From: Achaetomiella virescens
Taxonomy: Eukaryota > Ascomycota > Sordariomycetes > Sordariales > Chaetomiaceae
Length of the DNA stretch: 64,000 nt
Assembly: GCA_031001845.1 (NCBI GenBank)
Contig: JARNGD010000021.1
Span: 186,001-250,000 of the forward strand
Reading direction: 5' to 3'
A program made the translations under genes and the position numbers. Shown here piece by piece: positions 36,159 to 47,657 of this stretch; position 1 is the stretch's first letter; each line of letters begins with the position of its first letter. The notes beneath the pieces are model-generated. The model made no database searches and had not been told where the DNA came from. It saw only the letters and a list, made by a program, of their open reading frames with translations.

Positions 36159-37319
36159 TGCCGCTGTTATGCGTCGCTGGGACCCGCCTCCTCTTATCGC
36201 CCATGCGGCCAATCGGCGGCGAGCTGCCCCGGATATCGGCAACGCATTTGCAACCTCAAGCAGTCAAGTAGGGATGCAGTCCCACAGATAGAACGTCACA
36301 ATACAAAACAGGGCGCTCGTCTTATTTCAAGTCGTCAAAGGCAAGGTTTACGGGAAGCTGTTGCTAGGTACTGACTAAGTAGCAGAAACAGAAGCCTTTC
36401 CGTCAAGGTTCGAATCTTGCAGGGATTGACATCTTGGAGGTCATCAGCCATATTCAAGCAAGAGCGGGTATTTTCCAACAACAGCAATATCCAAGGAACC
36501 AAGGAATTAGCTCAGAAGCATGGAAAAGGCCACCGGCATCAGCCCAACCACTATCGCAACCGCACTTCCCCCAATTGAGCAGCGCTATTCTTGCCATTGT
36601 CCTGCATGGCCTCCGTCGCCGTGTTCAAGTCAATGGCCTTCACGCATGTCAGTTGCGCCTCTGGCTGCGAAACCTACGACAGCAGAGACTCAAAAGTATT
36701 CGCTACGACCTTGGACCAGCAGTCGCTAGAATATTTAACGTAATCTGATTGGCTACACAGTAGATGGGGCCACAGGTGGCCCCACAGGTACATCAGCTAC
36801 ATCAATGGCAGCGAGCTGATCTGAGAGCTGAGACTAGTTGTGGAAGGAAAGTGGAAAAAAGAGGGTTGAAGACGCATGGGTGCGATTTAGTGAAGCGTTC
36901 ACCCGTATGGAGCGTTCGCATAAGTACGTGATTCAAAAGTGGATATCGCTTAGGACGTTCGGATATTATTCAGGGTCAGGGGGATGACAACACCTTTTCC
37001 CCAGGGTCTTTCTGGCCAATGCCGTCTAGTTTTGCCTTCTTATTCGCCCGGTAACGCTGCCGAGAAAAACGTCGAAACAATCGCGGACCCTCCCACAACT
37101 CCATATCCCGAAAACAAGGATGGAATACGAGTGTGTACTGCACACGACGAACAGACTCGGCAACATTTCAACGACCGACCCTGGTCTCCCATCATGCCAT
37201 CATGGTCCTCCCTTGACCCACCATCCGATCGCTCCGCAGTCTCAATTCTCCCACCAATGAGCCGCATAAGGGCACGGTTCGGGGCCGAAGGTATATTCCA
37301 GAATGACGGATAGCGGGAC
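36159..37319. other. intergenic region, no gene seen
   Basis: Short frames only. A T-arm-like GGTTCGAATC occurs near 36408 but no tRNA can be folded around it. Confidence 0.5.
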
Positions 37320-37327
37320 TATATATA
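37320..37327 (+). promoter_or_regulatory. TATA box of the metallopeptidase gene
   Basis: TATATATA about 130 bp upstream of the ATG at 37459, at a normal distance for a strongly expressed fungal gene. Confidence 0.5.
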
Positions 37328-37458
37328 CCATTGCGGCGGCTTTGGGGTGCTGCTTCTGGACTCTCTAAGCAGCGTCCTGTGGTTCTGTGGCCGGTGCCTT
37401 TCGTTTGAGTGTTGACATTCGTTTCTGCTTACGTCCATTCATTCGTTCTATCATTCAA

Positions 37459-38827
37459 ATGCGCTTCATTGCCACTGCTGGTTTTGTGGCTTTCGCCGCG
37501 TCGACCGCGGCCGCATCCACGCCCTCCTCCTCCTCCTCCGCCGACCTTGATCCTTCCGTCTGGAGAGAATCTCTTGCCCGTTAATCGCCCGTCTTTTCTG
37601 AGCCATGCCAGGAACCGCCCTGTGAAGAGACAGTCGGGATGGAACCCACCTTCCGAGCTTGCAACACCCTTGAAGGAGGTGTGGGATCACTGCCTGAACA
37701 CCTACAGTGACGGCAATCTCTTTGGCTTCAAGAACTATGGGTGGGACCAGATCATGGCCACCAATGGGTATGGCACTAATACCGGTCCTATGGCGGGGAA
37801 GAATATTTGCAGACAACTAACGTCGCCTAGTTCCCTCAACATGTGTGTCCGATGGGATTCCAGCTCCTCCGTCACGGCGGCCCAGCGCACCCAGATCGCC
37901 ACGGTCCTCAACGAGCAGTACCAGAAGTGGTTCCAGTGGTTGTACGGCTACGACAACTTTCCGTTCTCCAAGATTAGCGTCAATGTGGTTGGTTGGGCCG
38001 TTAGGAACACCGACCTGCTCGAAGGTGACACGAGCGACATTGACGTCTACACGAATGCCGACAATGATGGCGTCCCCGAGTGCGCGCCGGCCTGTGGTCG
38101 TTCCTTCCACCAGGATGGTGACTATAGCAGCTGTCCCAACGGCGCTGACCGACACTATGACCAGTCTCTGTGGCTGACTGACGGCCTGAACGGCGGTTTC
38201 GGTGGTGACTGGGGTCAGCAGGTCGGCAAGGAGTACTTCCTTGGCGCCCTGAGCTCTGGAAACATCCACATCCTCCTCCACGAAATGGTACGTTGACACG
38301 AGAGGCTCTGCCAGCCCGGAGACTGACCACGTCCACCTGCAGGGACACACTTTCGGCCTGGATGATTGTAAGTATTCTATATAGAACCTTAAAAAGATTT
38401 TTCGCTGAACTGTGGCTAATTGTTTCTATAGTCTATGGTACGCACAATCTTTACCCATCGGGCGGCCACTCTATCTAAACAGCGTTTTATTGAGCTCTAC
38501 TTACAATTTCCCCTAGATTGGACCCCCACCGGCGTGAGAAACTTCATCATGCTTGCAGGATCCTCAACCGAAATCACCGAGTTCGACGGCTGGATGCTCC
38601 GAAACTGGTGGTACGAGCTCTCTCGCAACAGAGGTTGGCAGTTGAGCAGCGGCTCCGGAATCCCCTCCAAAACCACCAGCCCAGCCCCTGTTGCCACATC
38701 GTCGGCTCCTCAGCAGGGTACCGCCGTTGTAACCACTCCGGCCGCTCCTGTCACGTCGTCGGCTCCTCAGCAGGGTTCTCCCGTTGGAGTGTGCAAGGGT
38801 CGAGAGGGAAGTAAGAGGAGGGCGTGA
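37459..38827 (+). CDS. secreted HExxH-type zinc metallopeptidase-like protein with a 6-nt microexon
   Basis: Start MRFIATAGFVAFAASTAAAS is a signal peptide. A frame change near 37575 leads into NRPSFLSHARNRPVKRQSGW, with a dibasic KR that may be the propeptide cleavage site. The mature part reads LKEVWDHCLNTYSDGNLFGF, MCVRWDSSSSVT, CGRSFHQDGDYSSCPN and YFLGALSSGNIHILLHEM. The zinc-type motif HEMGHTFGLDD is made by splicing out 38288-38342, and FYDWTPTG needs a 6-nt exon at 38432-38437 between introns 38368-38431 and 38438-38516. Then NFIMLAGSSTEITEFDGWML and a Ser/Thr/Pro linker with two SSAPQQG copies. Relatives I recall with this HEMGHTFGLDDFYDW core often end in a cellulose-binding CBM1. 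None is seen here: the frame ends KGREGSKRRA at 38827. Confidence 0.75.
38432..38437 (+). other. 6-nucleotide microexon (TCTATG)
   Basis: Bounded by CTATAG on the left and GTACGC on the right. It joins a last T of the exon ending at 38367 and AT of the exon starting at 38517 to read Phe-Tyr-Asp, giving the continuous GLDDFYDWTPTG. Skipping it would turn this into GLDDYWTPTG and lose two residues. Confidence 0.75.
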
Positions 38828-40137
38828 GGCAGAGAGCGAAGAGAGAGATCTCGTTAGTTCGGGGTCCTCATTTTCGCGATGCCGTCAAATTTCGCCCGAC
38901 TTTTCAATTCTTTTGCTCGTTTGGCGGGACCACAGTCGGATTGTTCGAGAAAGGTAAAGTGGACCGCAGAGACGCACCCAGATATGGGTGCTACCCAGGG
39001 CGGCCTGACCGAATCTTTTGTTAGGTTCTGCCAACGTACACAGTCCTACTAGGGGAGTTTTTCGCTACCACCGGTCAACAGCCCACTTCTTGGTGTTTCG
39101 TTTTCTTGTACTTATTGTCTTCGTTATAGAGTGTATCTTGCTGGACATCGACTAAAAACTGTTGCCTTGCCGTGACAGCGTCGATCTAGACCGTGTCCCT
39201 GTATTATTATTATTCCTGCGCCGCTGTGCCCTTGGGCTCGCCGGACCATCTACTGCTAATTACCGACTAAGTTCTGAACTTGCTGTTCTGGCCGCCAAGT
39301 TTAGCAGGGCAGCGCGGCCATTTTCGGGTGCCTCAACAGTGCGGGGCGCTTCGTCATAGCCAGGTACTCAGTACCTCACCGCGGGCCAGGGCTGCTGGGC
39401 GGCTGCAAGGGCCGGAAAGACCTGCTAAGCACGGGCAACGCCAAAGAAGTCGGAATGAGCGACTTTCAGTCTCCAAAACAGAATAGACAACACTAGGGAT
39501 TCGTTGATCACCGAACCAGCTACTGATTTGTCCCTTAAAAGCTTATATTTTGGGGTAAGAGGGGTCCAAATCAGAGGGATTCGGAGGGATGGATAACGGA
39601 CGCCTCTTCGCCTCTGTTTAGTGCCGTCCGTTTTGAGAGAAGGGTGAAGCCGGCTGCGCCGTAGAACCATTCAGGTTTTGAGCAGTTTTTGGTTTGGTCT
39701 GCATATGGAATATTTAGCGGGAAGCAGGCAAGCATGGCAGAACTGGTGATGGTATTCTGTGTGGTGGGCCAGCTGGAAGATATACAATGGCAGGGAACAA
39801 AGCAATCTCTTGCAGGGCACCTGTGCAGGGCACCTTGCAACACAATGTGTTGCGGAGTGGTCTAATAAGCCGCCTCTTCTCTGCTGGTGCTGTCCGTTTT
39901 AAAAAGCAACTTTGAAGCCTGCTGTACAAAGTACCGCCACAAAAGGAAGATTGCAGTGCATAAGCGCGGCAAAGCGGTCCGCCGTAAGCTAAAGGCGGTC
40001 AAGTAAAATCAAGATGTCTGAGCCCAACGGTGTTGGCATCGCTCTGATCCTGTAAAAATGTCTCGAGTCACTACCTCAGGTAGCAACGTCCCCTACGTTC
40101 CAACACAGTCAAATCGGGGCGATCAATCACAACTCTC
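38828..40137. other. non-coding region with a diverged duplicated segment
   Basis: No gene was recognised. Segments near 39600-39660 and 39860-39925 share GCCTCTTC, GTGC(C)GTCCGTTTT and GAAGCC(G/T)GCTG in the same order, so they look like two diverged copies of a short repeat. Confidence 0.35.
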
Positions 40138-40323
40138 ATGACAGCGGCATTCTCATACGACAGCCTCAGGGCAGAGGATCGGGAGATCCGACTTGTGCGT
40201 TTTAGCAACTCGGCCACGTCTACCGAGAAGCTGCGCGATACCTTGTGGCTCTTCTCTAGAGCCCGGTGGAGTGGCGTATATCTCTCCTATCGGTTCCGTC
40301 AGTGTCTGCCCCTCTTGAATTAA
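40138..40323 (+). pseudogene. possible HET-domain N-terminal fragment
   Basis: A 61-residue frame, AAFSYDSLRAEDREIRLVRF, resembles the start of HET-domain proteins (F-Y-x-L-x-EIRLLxL). Nothing of the HET core follows in frame. This is weak support, and the neighbouring WD40 debris is the main reason to suggest it. Confidence 0.25.
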
Positions 40324-41439
40324 CTCCACAATTCATTCTACCCTCCTGGGGAGGCCCCCGATAATGGCGTCCGACCTTGGTGATCCCTCAAGTCCTTCTC
40401 GTGGTTCAAGCCCTTCAGTGATGTCGACGTCATCGCAGACAGTTGATGACAAGCCCAAAAGTGCGGCTATGGCACTTTTATGGCCGTTTTGCTAATGCAG
40501 CGAAAAGGGATGCTGCTACCTTTCCCCAGGAACGTCGGTAGCCAGCTCTCTTTTCATCTGTGTGCGAATGAGGTTCCCCAGCCCTTTGTCTGCTAGAACA
40601 TAGAGCGGGTTGCATGGAAACCATACCGCAGAGCTTTGAACTCTCGAGGTGTTGATCACCCTGATTCCATCCGAAGCAAAGAATTGGGTCAAAAAGTCGT
40701 CTTGGGGAACTACAAGCGCCGCAGCATTGGTGTGGTAGAGGATCTGCTGACCGGTATACTTCAGGAACGAGCATTTTTCGGATGGCGTTCCGTCCGTCGC
40801 TCCGCCCTCTACTTACGAAGTGTATCATCTGTACTCTTGGATGATGCAGGTACGTATTGCAGCAGGCCTTGGGCGACTATGAACCCGAGTCGGCGACGGT
40901 CTCAGGTCGGATACGGATAGCAAGTTCCCTTTTGCCGTGCAGTACGCCTGTCGGTATTGGGTCTATCATCTTTAGCGGAGCGATGTCGACCCTCAAGAGC
41001 ACGGCGGCATTGCGGAGTTTTTGGAGGCTCGCTTCCTCTTCCGGCTGGAGACTCTCGCCTTAATCGGTCGGCTGACTGATGGGATCGCTATGCTCTGGCT
41101 TCTAGAAACGAGATTACCTGTAGGTGTGCCAGATCCTTACTCTGTCCTGTAGCTGGCAGGAGGAAGAAGAGCACTATGACCAGATTCCGCGGCCGTTTCA
41201 GCCAGATAAAGGCTAAGCTCGTGCCCGGACGCAGACAAGATCCTCCGACACTAGAAACAGTAGTCTTATGATGCGAAGCAATTCCTACAAAGACACGGCT
41301 CGATCATCAAGGAGGCTCCGCATCAGGCATGCTGTTCTGCTTTTGTGTTCAGCTCCGAAGCGAGCATTATTCGGCGGCTCTACATGGATTAGCTTCCCAA
41401 GTGGATTGTACGGGCACCGGCGCTCTCAGAAGACTGGAG
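40324..41439. other. decayed sequence, no firm gene
   Basis: The minus strand reads NTSRVQSSAVWFPCNP, LYVLADKGLGNLIRTQMKRE and QNGHKSAIAALLG between 40730 and 40440. The last piece is weakly ankyrin-like. No continuous frame or family could be assigned. Confidence 0.25.
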
Positions 41440-41700
41440 TGTGCTTCTACAGACACTAAGGCATTCGAGCTCAGTCCAATGCTGTTGCATTCTCACCAGA
41501 TGGCCGGCCCATTGTGTTGGGCTTTTACGACGAGACGGTCCGAGTATGGGATGCGGCCACGGGGATCAAGTGGCATGTGCTGCGCGGCCATTCGTACTCG
41601 GTTGGACCGTCGCCTTCTCGCCGGACGGCCGGTTCATCGTGTCGAGCTCTCGCAACAAGACAATCCGAGTATGGGATGATGGCCACGGGGATCGCGCTTC
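41440..41700 (+). pseudogene. WD40 repeat fragment, NLR/HNWD-like debris
   Basis: With frame changes the plus strand reads VAFSPDGRPIVLG, YDETVRVWDAATGIKWHVLR, GHSYSVG, TVAFSPDGRFIVSSSRNKTI and RVWDDGHG. These are two consecutive WD40 blades of the high-identity type found at the C-termini of fungal NACHT/NLR incompatibility proteins. No NACHT, HET or further blades follow, so only a fragment remains. Confidence 0.7.
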
Positions 41701-41759
41701 CAATAGATACCGTCCTACGGTTTCTCTCTTTCTCCTGTTGTGGTAACGTTAAACATCTC

Positions 41760-42259
41760 GTTACCGATCGTGCCACCGGGCCTACCACAACAAGCACCAG
41801 TGCTACGACTTCAAAAGTATCACCGCCCGGCCCAACCATGAGTGGATTGCCCGCCGACTGCAACAAATGGGCTCTCGTCACGGATGGTTTGACCTGAACG
41901 GACCTGGCCTCCCAAGCCGGCATCTCCCTCCAGGCAGTTCCTGGCCGGAATCCAGCCGTCTCCTCGGACTGCCTGACCGACTACTTGCTCGGCGAGGCCT
42001 ATTGCGTTGGTGTCCCGACCACCCGGTCCCCTACGACAACAACGACGAGTAAACCTACGTCTCCTGCGCCCACCATGTCGGGCGAGCAAGCGAACTGCAA
42101 CAAGTGGGCTGTTGTGACGAGCGGCATGACCTGCACAGATATGGCGAGCCAGGTGGGAATTTCGTTGAGCCACTTTTTGGCGTGGAACCCGGCTGTGAAC
42201 AGCGATTGTTTGATGAATTATTAGTTGGGGGAGGCGTATTTTTTTGGTGTTAGTAGATA
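41760..42259 (+). pseudogene. LysM-domain protein, two LysM units with stop codons
   Basis: LysM domains bind chitin oligomers. Secreted fungal LysM proteins can shield hyphae or sequester chitin fragments. Two units separated by a Thr-rich linker are visible. Unit 1 is SGLPADCNKWALVTDGLT, a TGA where Cys is expected, TDLASQAGISLQ, NPAVSSDCLTDYLLGEAYC and VGV. Unit 2 is SGEQANCNKWAVVTSGMTC, TDMASQVGISLSHFLAWNPA, SDCLMNY, then TAG where Trp is usual and LGEAY. Two premature stops and the missing signal peptide and N-terminus show it is broken. The WD40 fragment ends within about 60 bp upstream. Confidence 0.8.
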
Positions 42260-42399
42260 GTAGGCTGGTGACAAGTTCACGTTCCTTTTGAGAGATTGAC
42301 CAGTAATTGACTGGAGAGAAAGAATGTTTTTATTTGGCGCGTGTCGGTAACTGTGAGCGCGACTGTTCTACCTGCCTGTCATGTGGATTCTATGTCTGA

Positions 42400-43999
42400 T
42401 CAGTAGAAGTCCCCATCCTCCCACTCCCTGTGCTTTACAAACTCAAACGCTTCCGACTCCATATTCTCTCGGTCCCCACCTATAAGATCCTCAAACACCT
42501 TCATAGTCTCGTTCGCCGGCCTCCAGTCCTCACCGACCTGCCATGTCACTTTTCCTTTCCCGTCTCCTTTAGGCGCGTCGTATCTCACACCCCCATCGGA
42601 ATAGAACAGGCTCATCCTCAGCCGAAGGAGGCGCGTCTTCGCTCCCTTTATACTTTTGAGCCCGCTTGTCGGAGGGCCGCCACGTGAGCCACGTGAATAG
42701 CTCGGCGTCTTGAAGGGAGGGCATGTTGTGTCGTTGGAGAGACGAGGCAAACGCCAAGAGTAAAGGGCTGATACGCTCCGCGATAGGGAGTGTACGGAAC
42801 ATGTCGGTCTGGCGGAGGAGGTATAGCTCGTCGCCGCTCGTGTTCTCCTCCTCCTCGTCGGACAACAAGACGTGTGTCTCGTCGACGTCTTCTTGGCTGG
42901 GTGGATAGTGCTCCTCTCTCGTGATGGTGAAACCCGTGGCGTGGGGGTTTTCGCCTCCCGGGCCGGAAAAGTACCAGCGGCCGTCGGGCGCGCACGGGTA
43001 GAATTCTACCCTGAGGTGCCGCATGCATGGCCATGAATGACCTGTTGCACTACCGGAAGGGAAAAGATCAGAGGTGATGAGCGCACGGATGTCTAGTTCC
43101 TCCAGGCGACTTCCCAGGGCCCGCAGCCCGATTGACACAGGGTCCACGTCTTCAAACTCAGAGGCCGTCGACGACAACGACAACGCGCCGACAAGGTCAG
43201 GCATCTGCGCCGCCTGGTCCGTGTCGTCCCCGTACGGGTCGGGCTTCCAGAACCAGAGGCGGGCCTTGGCGAGGGAGGACGGCAACAGGGGCATGACATG
43301 GCGCACACCCCGCGCGAACTCGGCGCGGGAATCGCGCCAGTGGCCTTCCCAGACGCGAGCAAATATGCGCAGCGCCTGGGATGAGAAGGCAATAGGAAGG
43401 CGCTCCCATAGCCAGGGGCAGTCAAGCTCGCGCAGGTGAGGGAGGCGGGTGGCGAGATCAAGGGGCGCGCGCGGGGAGACGGGCCGCATGTTGACCATCA
43501 TTTTCGACTCGCAGGAGAAACTCGGGGAGGGGAAGACGCGCAGTTCGGTGACGCGGTTAAGGAGAGGTAGCGTGTCCGGGCTCTGAACGGTGAGGCGGCG
43601 GGCATGGAAGGTGCGGTGCCAACAGTCTAAGCCGATGTCGAAGGACTGGTTGACGATACGGATCACGGGCTGAAGGCCATGGTTTGAGCAGATGAGGGGA
43701 AGCTCGTCGCTGGACTGTTTGTCTGACATGTCTTCGAGGACGTGCAGTGCGTTGAAAAAGGCGTGAACTTGAGCTGAAAAGTGGGCGTTGACGGCCTTGA
43801 ACTCGGCGAGCGGCTCCCAACAGGCGAGGTGCGCCCACGGCGGGTTGAGAAGCAGGGGCATTTCGGCGTCGAGCTTGGCGTAGCATAGGCCGGCATGGCG
43901 CGGTTGGCGCGCATTGTAGGCGCGAGCATCTTCGAGGAGGGAATTGAGAATGGCGTCTTGGGAGGGTGGCGTGGCTATTAGGAGATGTTGGGACGCCAT
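42400..43999 (-). CDS. F-box/LRR-like hypothetical protein, one run-length frameshift
   Basis: A long protein of about 530 residues of a fungal type commonly annotated as F-box-like. No canonical F-box could be confirmed. Start MASQHLLIATPPSQDAIL at 43999, with an in-frame upstream ATG at 44056. It has a Leu- and Trp-rich body (LLNRVTELRVFPSPSFSCES, LATRLPHLRELDCPWLWERL, LGSRLEELDIRALITSDLF, CMRHLRVEFYPCAPDGRWYF), an acidic loop (LLSDEEEENTSGDELY), and LPIAERISPLLLAFASSLQR. Near 42590-42594 a five-base G run on the coding strand is one base too long. Without the extra base the frame runs VLFRWGVRYDAPKGDG, through WQVGEDWRPANETMKVFEDL, to KHREWEDGDFY and the stop at 42400. Repeated tract/LRR-like spacing suggests a substrate-recognition protein (inference). 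Confidence 0.6.
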
Positions 44000-44692
44000 T
44001 GCAGAGATAGAGCTGGCAGGTGTGTTGTGTTGTGTTGAGTTGGGGCTGTGATCCAAAAGAAGAGAGGGGCCGTTTCGGACTGTAGTTTCGGGGCTGGACG
44101 CTCAAGTTCTTCCGCTTGTCAGCAAGAGAATGAAACCAGACTGTGTGAAACCCAATCCCTGAGGTTGGAAGCCATGTCTCTGAAATGCTCACCATGGGAG
44201 GCTGGACAGTGCCACCAGGCTGCGTCATGAGGCACCAAGATCGCCTAGGGACGCTGGCGACAGACGGGGCTCAGAGGGTCGCCAAGGGACGAGGTCGATC
44301 TTCGACGACCACGAGCGCTATATAAATCTAGTACATATATAGCCACCTGTTCCCGTAGACTTTGGGAGTTCTCCTGTAAGCAATATTAGCAGTTAGTAAC
44401 ACCCTACTGTCGGCACATTGCTTGTGCATTGTTGTGAACTTTTTGCTTCACCGAAACTCACCCCATTGTTGCATACCTTCAGCAATCCCTTTCATAAGTT
44501 GGGTCCTTGAGAATTGTCACATCGAAAAACAAGCTCAAATACATGCAAATTGATGAAGTTGTGGTGGATTGAAGTGGTGGTGGTTGAAAGAGCGGTGCGA
44601 CTTTTAAAGTGATCGATATGTGGGGTGGCCGGCGCATTGGGGAAGTCCACTTATATAGTCCAAGGTATGTCTTCCGTTTATGTATAGTAGTA
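44000..44692. other. intergenic region, no gene seen
   Basis: This is the promoter side of the F-box-like gene, ending at the TA of the MITE. No other gene was seen. Confidence 0.5.
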
Positions 44693-44852
44693 ACGAACTC
44701 TATAAGCGAGTGTGCAACGCTAACAATTTTTGGTTTGGCTGTACGCAACAGCTCGTTAAGAATGTGTAGGCCCACTAACATTTTTTTAACATTTTTACAA
44801 CTGCAGGTCCACCGAAATCTGTTAGCGTTGCACACTCACTTATAAAGCACGT
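44693..44852. mobile_element. 160-bp MITE with Pogo-like TIRs
   Basis: Flanked by TA (44691-44692 and 44853-44854). The ends align as inverted repeats over about 33 bp with four mismatches, starting ACG and containing TATAAGCGAGTGTGCA on the left and TATAAGTGAGTGTGCA on the right (read inward), then ACGCTAACA. It shares the ACG...TATAAG(C/T)GAG signature of the other elements but has only one 17-bp unit per end. AT-rich interior, no coding capacity. Confidence 0.8.
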
Positions 44853-45302
44853 TACCCCGAACTCGAGCTACCCACCAAGGCACCACCAGATTGGACTCTT
44901 CATAAAAGATAGCTTTGATGTAATTTGCCCTTGGAGTGCTTGACCTCCTCGAGAGCGAAGGACAGGGTGATGCTACTGTTGCTTCTAGGACCCTAGGAAG
45001 AGCAGTCTAAGCAAGAGCTTGAGCCAGTATAGCAGTCTAGCGGATTCGGTGACTGACGGTGCCGACATTGCATACATGTCTGCATATGCATTTTCCGTTT
45101 GTGGTTAAGCTCACGTATGGTTTCCCGCCGGATTCCCTGCGGATTCCCTGACGTGGCCCGGTTACCTAGGTACGGGCCGTACGGCTGACCAGTTCTCCCC
45201 GCTTCGACAAACTAAAACAACTTCCAATTCTCTTGAATCGTCGCTGTCTGGCCGGAATCCTGGCGTCGTCGTACACAGAACAACAGCATCATTTCACTTG
45301 CA
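44853..45302. other. upstream region of the HET gene
   Basis: About 450 bp with no other feature recognised. Confidence 0.5.
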
Positions 45303-47657
45303 ATGACGGCCAGAGTAAGAAAGCCAACCCTACGGGTGCATATTTTCAAGCTACTCGTTTTAGCCGCAGCTGGGGACAGCATTTATCGGCATTTAATATC
45401 ACCCAAGCTCTTCCCCGAAAAGCGTAAGCGACAAGGTTACGAAAACCTGCCACTCGAGGAAGGTACGAAAGACATACGACTCTTGGTCGTACAACCAGGG
45501 CCACCGTGGGCGCGAATCCGCTGTGATCTCACGGTGGCTTCTCTGGAACCGCCACACGTCCCGGAATACTACGCCCTGTCCTACACCTGGAATGAGCCGA
45601 TCCAGCCAAGTGCACCGCTCACAACATTCCGAGGATTCCATCAGCATATACGAGCTTTGTTCTGGCACTACTGCCGGCCATCCTATGAGACCATCCTCAT
45701 CAACGGCTTGCCCTTCCCGGTAACGAGAAATCTCTCCACAGCGCTGCGACACTTGCGATACAGCAACAAACCCATCCCCTTCTGGGTTGACGCCATCTGC
45801 ATCAACCAGAACGATGACGCAGAAAAGTCTCGACAGCTTCGACTGATGCCGGAAATTTACTCCAAGGCGTACGCGACGTGCATCTGGTTGGGCCCCAAGG
45901 CAGATGGGAGCGACAAGGCGATGGAGTTTATAAAGTCTGTTCCCAAGATCAAAGCGGACGACGCCAACCTCGATATCGACAACCTAGTCCCCACCAGGGC
46001 GCTAACCGCTCTCTTTAACCGCTCGTGGTGGCACCGGGTCTGGGTGACCCAAGAGGCGGTCCTGTCACGGAATGCAATCGTCATATGCGGGAAGAAAGCA
46101 GCGCACTTGAGCGATTTTCAAACTTTAGTGATGAAGGAGAGAGCCATGAGGCAGTCAACAAGATTGGCCGTCCGTGCGGGCAACCTGGATTCGCCCAATC
46201 TAAGGGTGTGGTACTTCATTCCTCCCATTCTGCCGTTCTATACGGTCCTGGGCATGATGGGCATCCTGAGGGAGAGAGCTTCGGAGAACATGTCAGCTGA
46301 GGAAGGGGCCGCCCAATTGGCCGAGCTGCTCAGAATAACGTCAAGATTTCAGCCTACGCTTCCTCGTGACAAAGCGTATGGGCTTTTCGGTCTTGTCCCA
46401 GTAGTACAGAGAGATATAGTACCGAGCTATGGCCCTGAAAAGACGGACGGCGACGTGTTCAAGGAGATTACCGTTTTCCTTACGAGGTGGACCAACAGTA
46501 TCGACCACATCTTCCCATCGAGAAAGCCGGAGATGGAAAGAGTCCGCGGTGCGCCGTCATGGGCCATTGACCTTGTTTTGACACCAACGAAAGGCGGAGG
46601 ATCGGAAGCATTGCCTTTTGCTTCTGCAAGCAACCAGTACAAAGCGGACGGCGGTTTCTGGACATGGCTGCGTCTGACACCCATGGATGTGATCAAGGGG
46701 TAAGTACTGGTATTAATCCCGTCCTCGTTCCCGGCGTTTATAAACCAGAGTCATCGACCTGTAGTGGGATGCTGATTCTTGTCAGATATAACCCCAACCC
46801 GCCAACCGCGAGTGCGGCTACCGCCGACTCAGCGGACGCCTTCTGGCAACCCACTTTCCACTTCATCAGAGAACGCCTCACTGCTCTAGCTTCGGGAAAG
46901 TACGGCGTGAACCCAGAGTTCTCAGCCGACCTGAACACTCTGCGGCTGCATGGTCTCGTTTTTGACACCGTCGTGGCCGCCAGTCCAGCCCCTCCCAAAT
47001 CCCACTCCCTCGATATCTACCGCGTATCTAACCCCACGTCGACCGGCTTGTGGGCAACTCTCTGGGCCGCCTCGCTACAGTACCACCGGGCGAGACAATT
47101 GGTGTTAAAGTGGCAGGCCTTTGTGGACGCTAATACCCACTTGAGCTCGGAGACGACGGCAGCTGACCCCTACGTCGGTGATCACGGCGAGAGGGGCATA
47201 CGAGCGGCGTTTTGGAGAGCTATCATGGCCAACCAGATCCGGGAACCGGACGGGTCGTTTGGAACACCGGACGAAAACCTCATTAAAGAAATCTCCCCGT
47301 TGTTCACGGGCGAATCAAACCCGATATCGTGGAAATACTGGGAACCGTTTGTGTCGCCAAAAAGTGAAGCCCAGATTATGTCCTATCGACTCTACTTTGC
47401 CGAATGTTTCCGGGTGGCCACGGGGCGGTCGTTGATTCTCACTCGCAAAGGATTTTTGGGTCTGGCACCGGTTGATTCAAAGATGGGTGATGTAGTGTGT
47501 TGTTCGGGGTTGCAAAACTCCGGTAGTGCTTCGACCGGTGGCTGGGAAGGAATGTGTCTATTGGCTTGTAGGCGATTGTTATGTTTATGGGATTATGGAT
47601 GGGAGTTTTGCCCATAGTGCATCCCAGCGGGATGTTAAGAGGTTAGAGATCGTGTGA
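45303..47657 (+). CDS. HET-domain (heterokaryon incompatibility) protein
   Basis: HET domains act in fungal allorecognition and trigger programmed cell death on contact between incompatible partners. The target of this one is unknown. Start MTARVRKPTLRVHIFKLLVL at 45303. The three HET blocks are complete: PEYYALSYTWNEP near residue 92; PIPFWVDAICINQNDDAEKS through YSKAYATCIWLGPKADGS near 160-200; and FNRSWWHRVWVTQEAVLSRN near 240. Then LPRDKAYGLFGLVP, the usual downstream element. Intron 46700-46764 joins VIKG to MLILVRYNP in phase. The C-terminal half ends RSLILTRKGFLGLAP. One base seems missing near 47495. Restoring the frame gives the conserved ending (CKTPVVLRPV, YWLVGDCYVYGIMDG) and a stop at 47657, instead of the premature stop at 47617. 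Confidence 0.88.

Noticed and set aside
36340..36435. Possible tRNA because of GGTTCGAATC
   Set aside because: The T-arm stem does not pair, no matching acceptor strand lies upstream, and no D-arm is seen.
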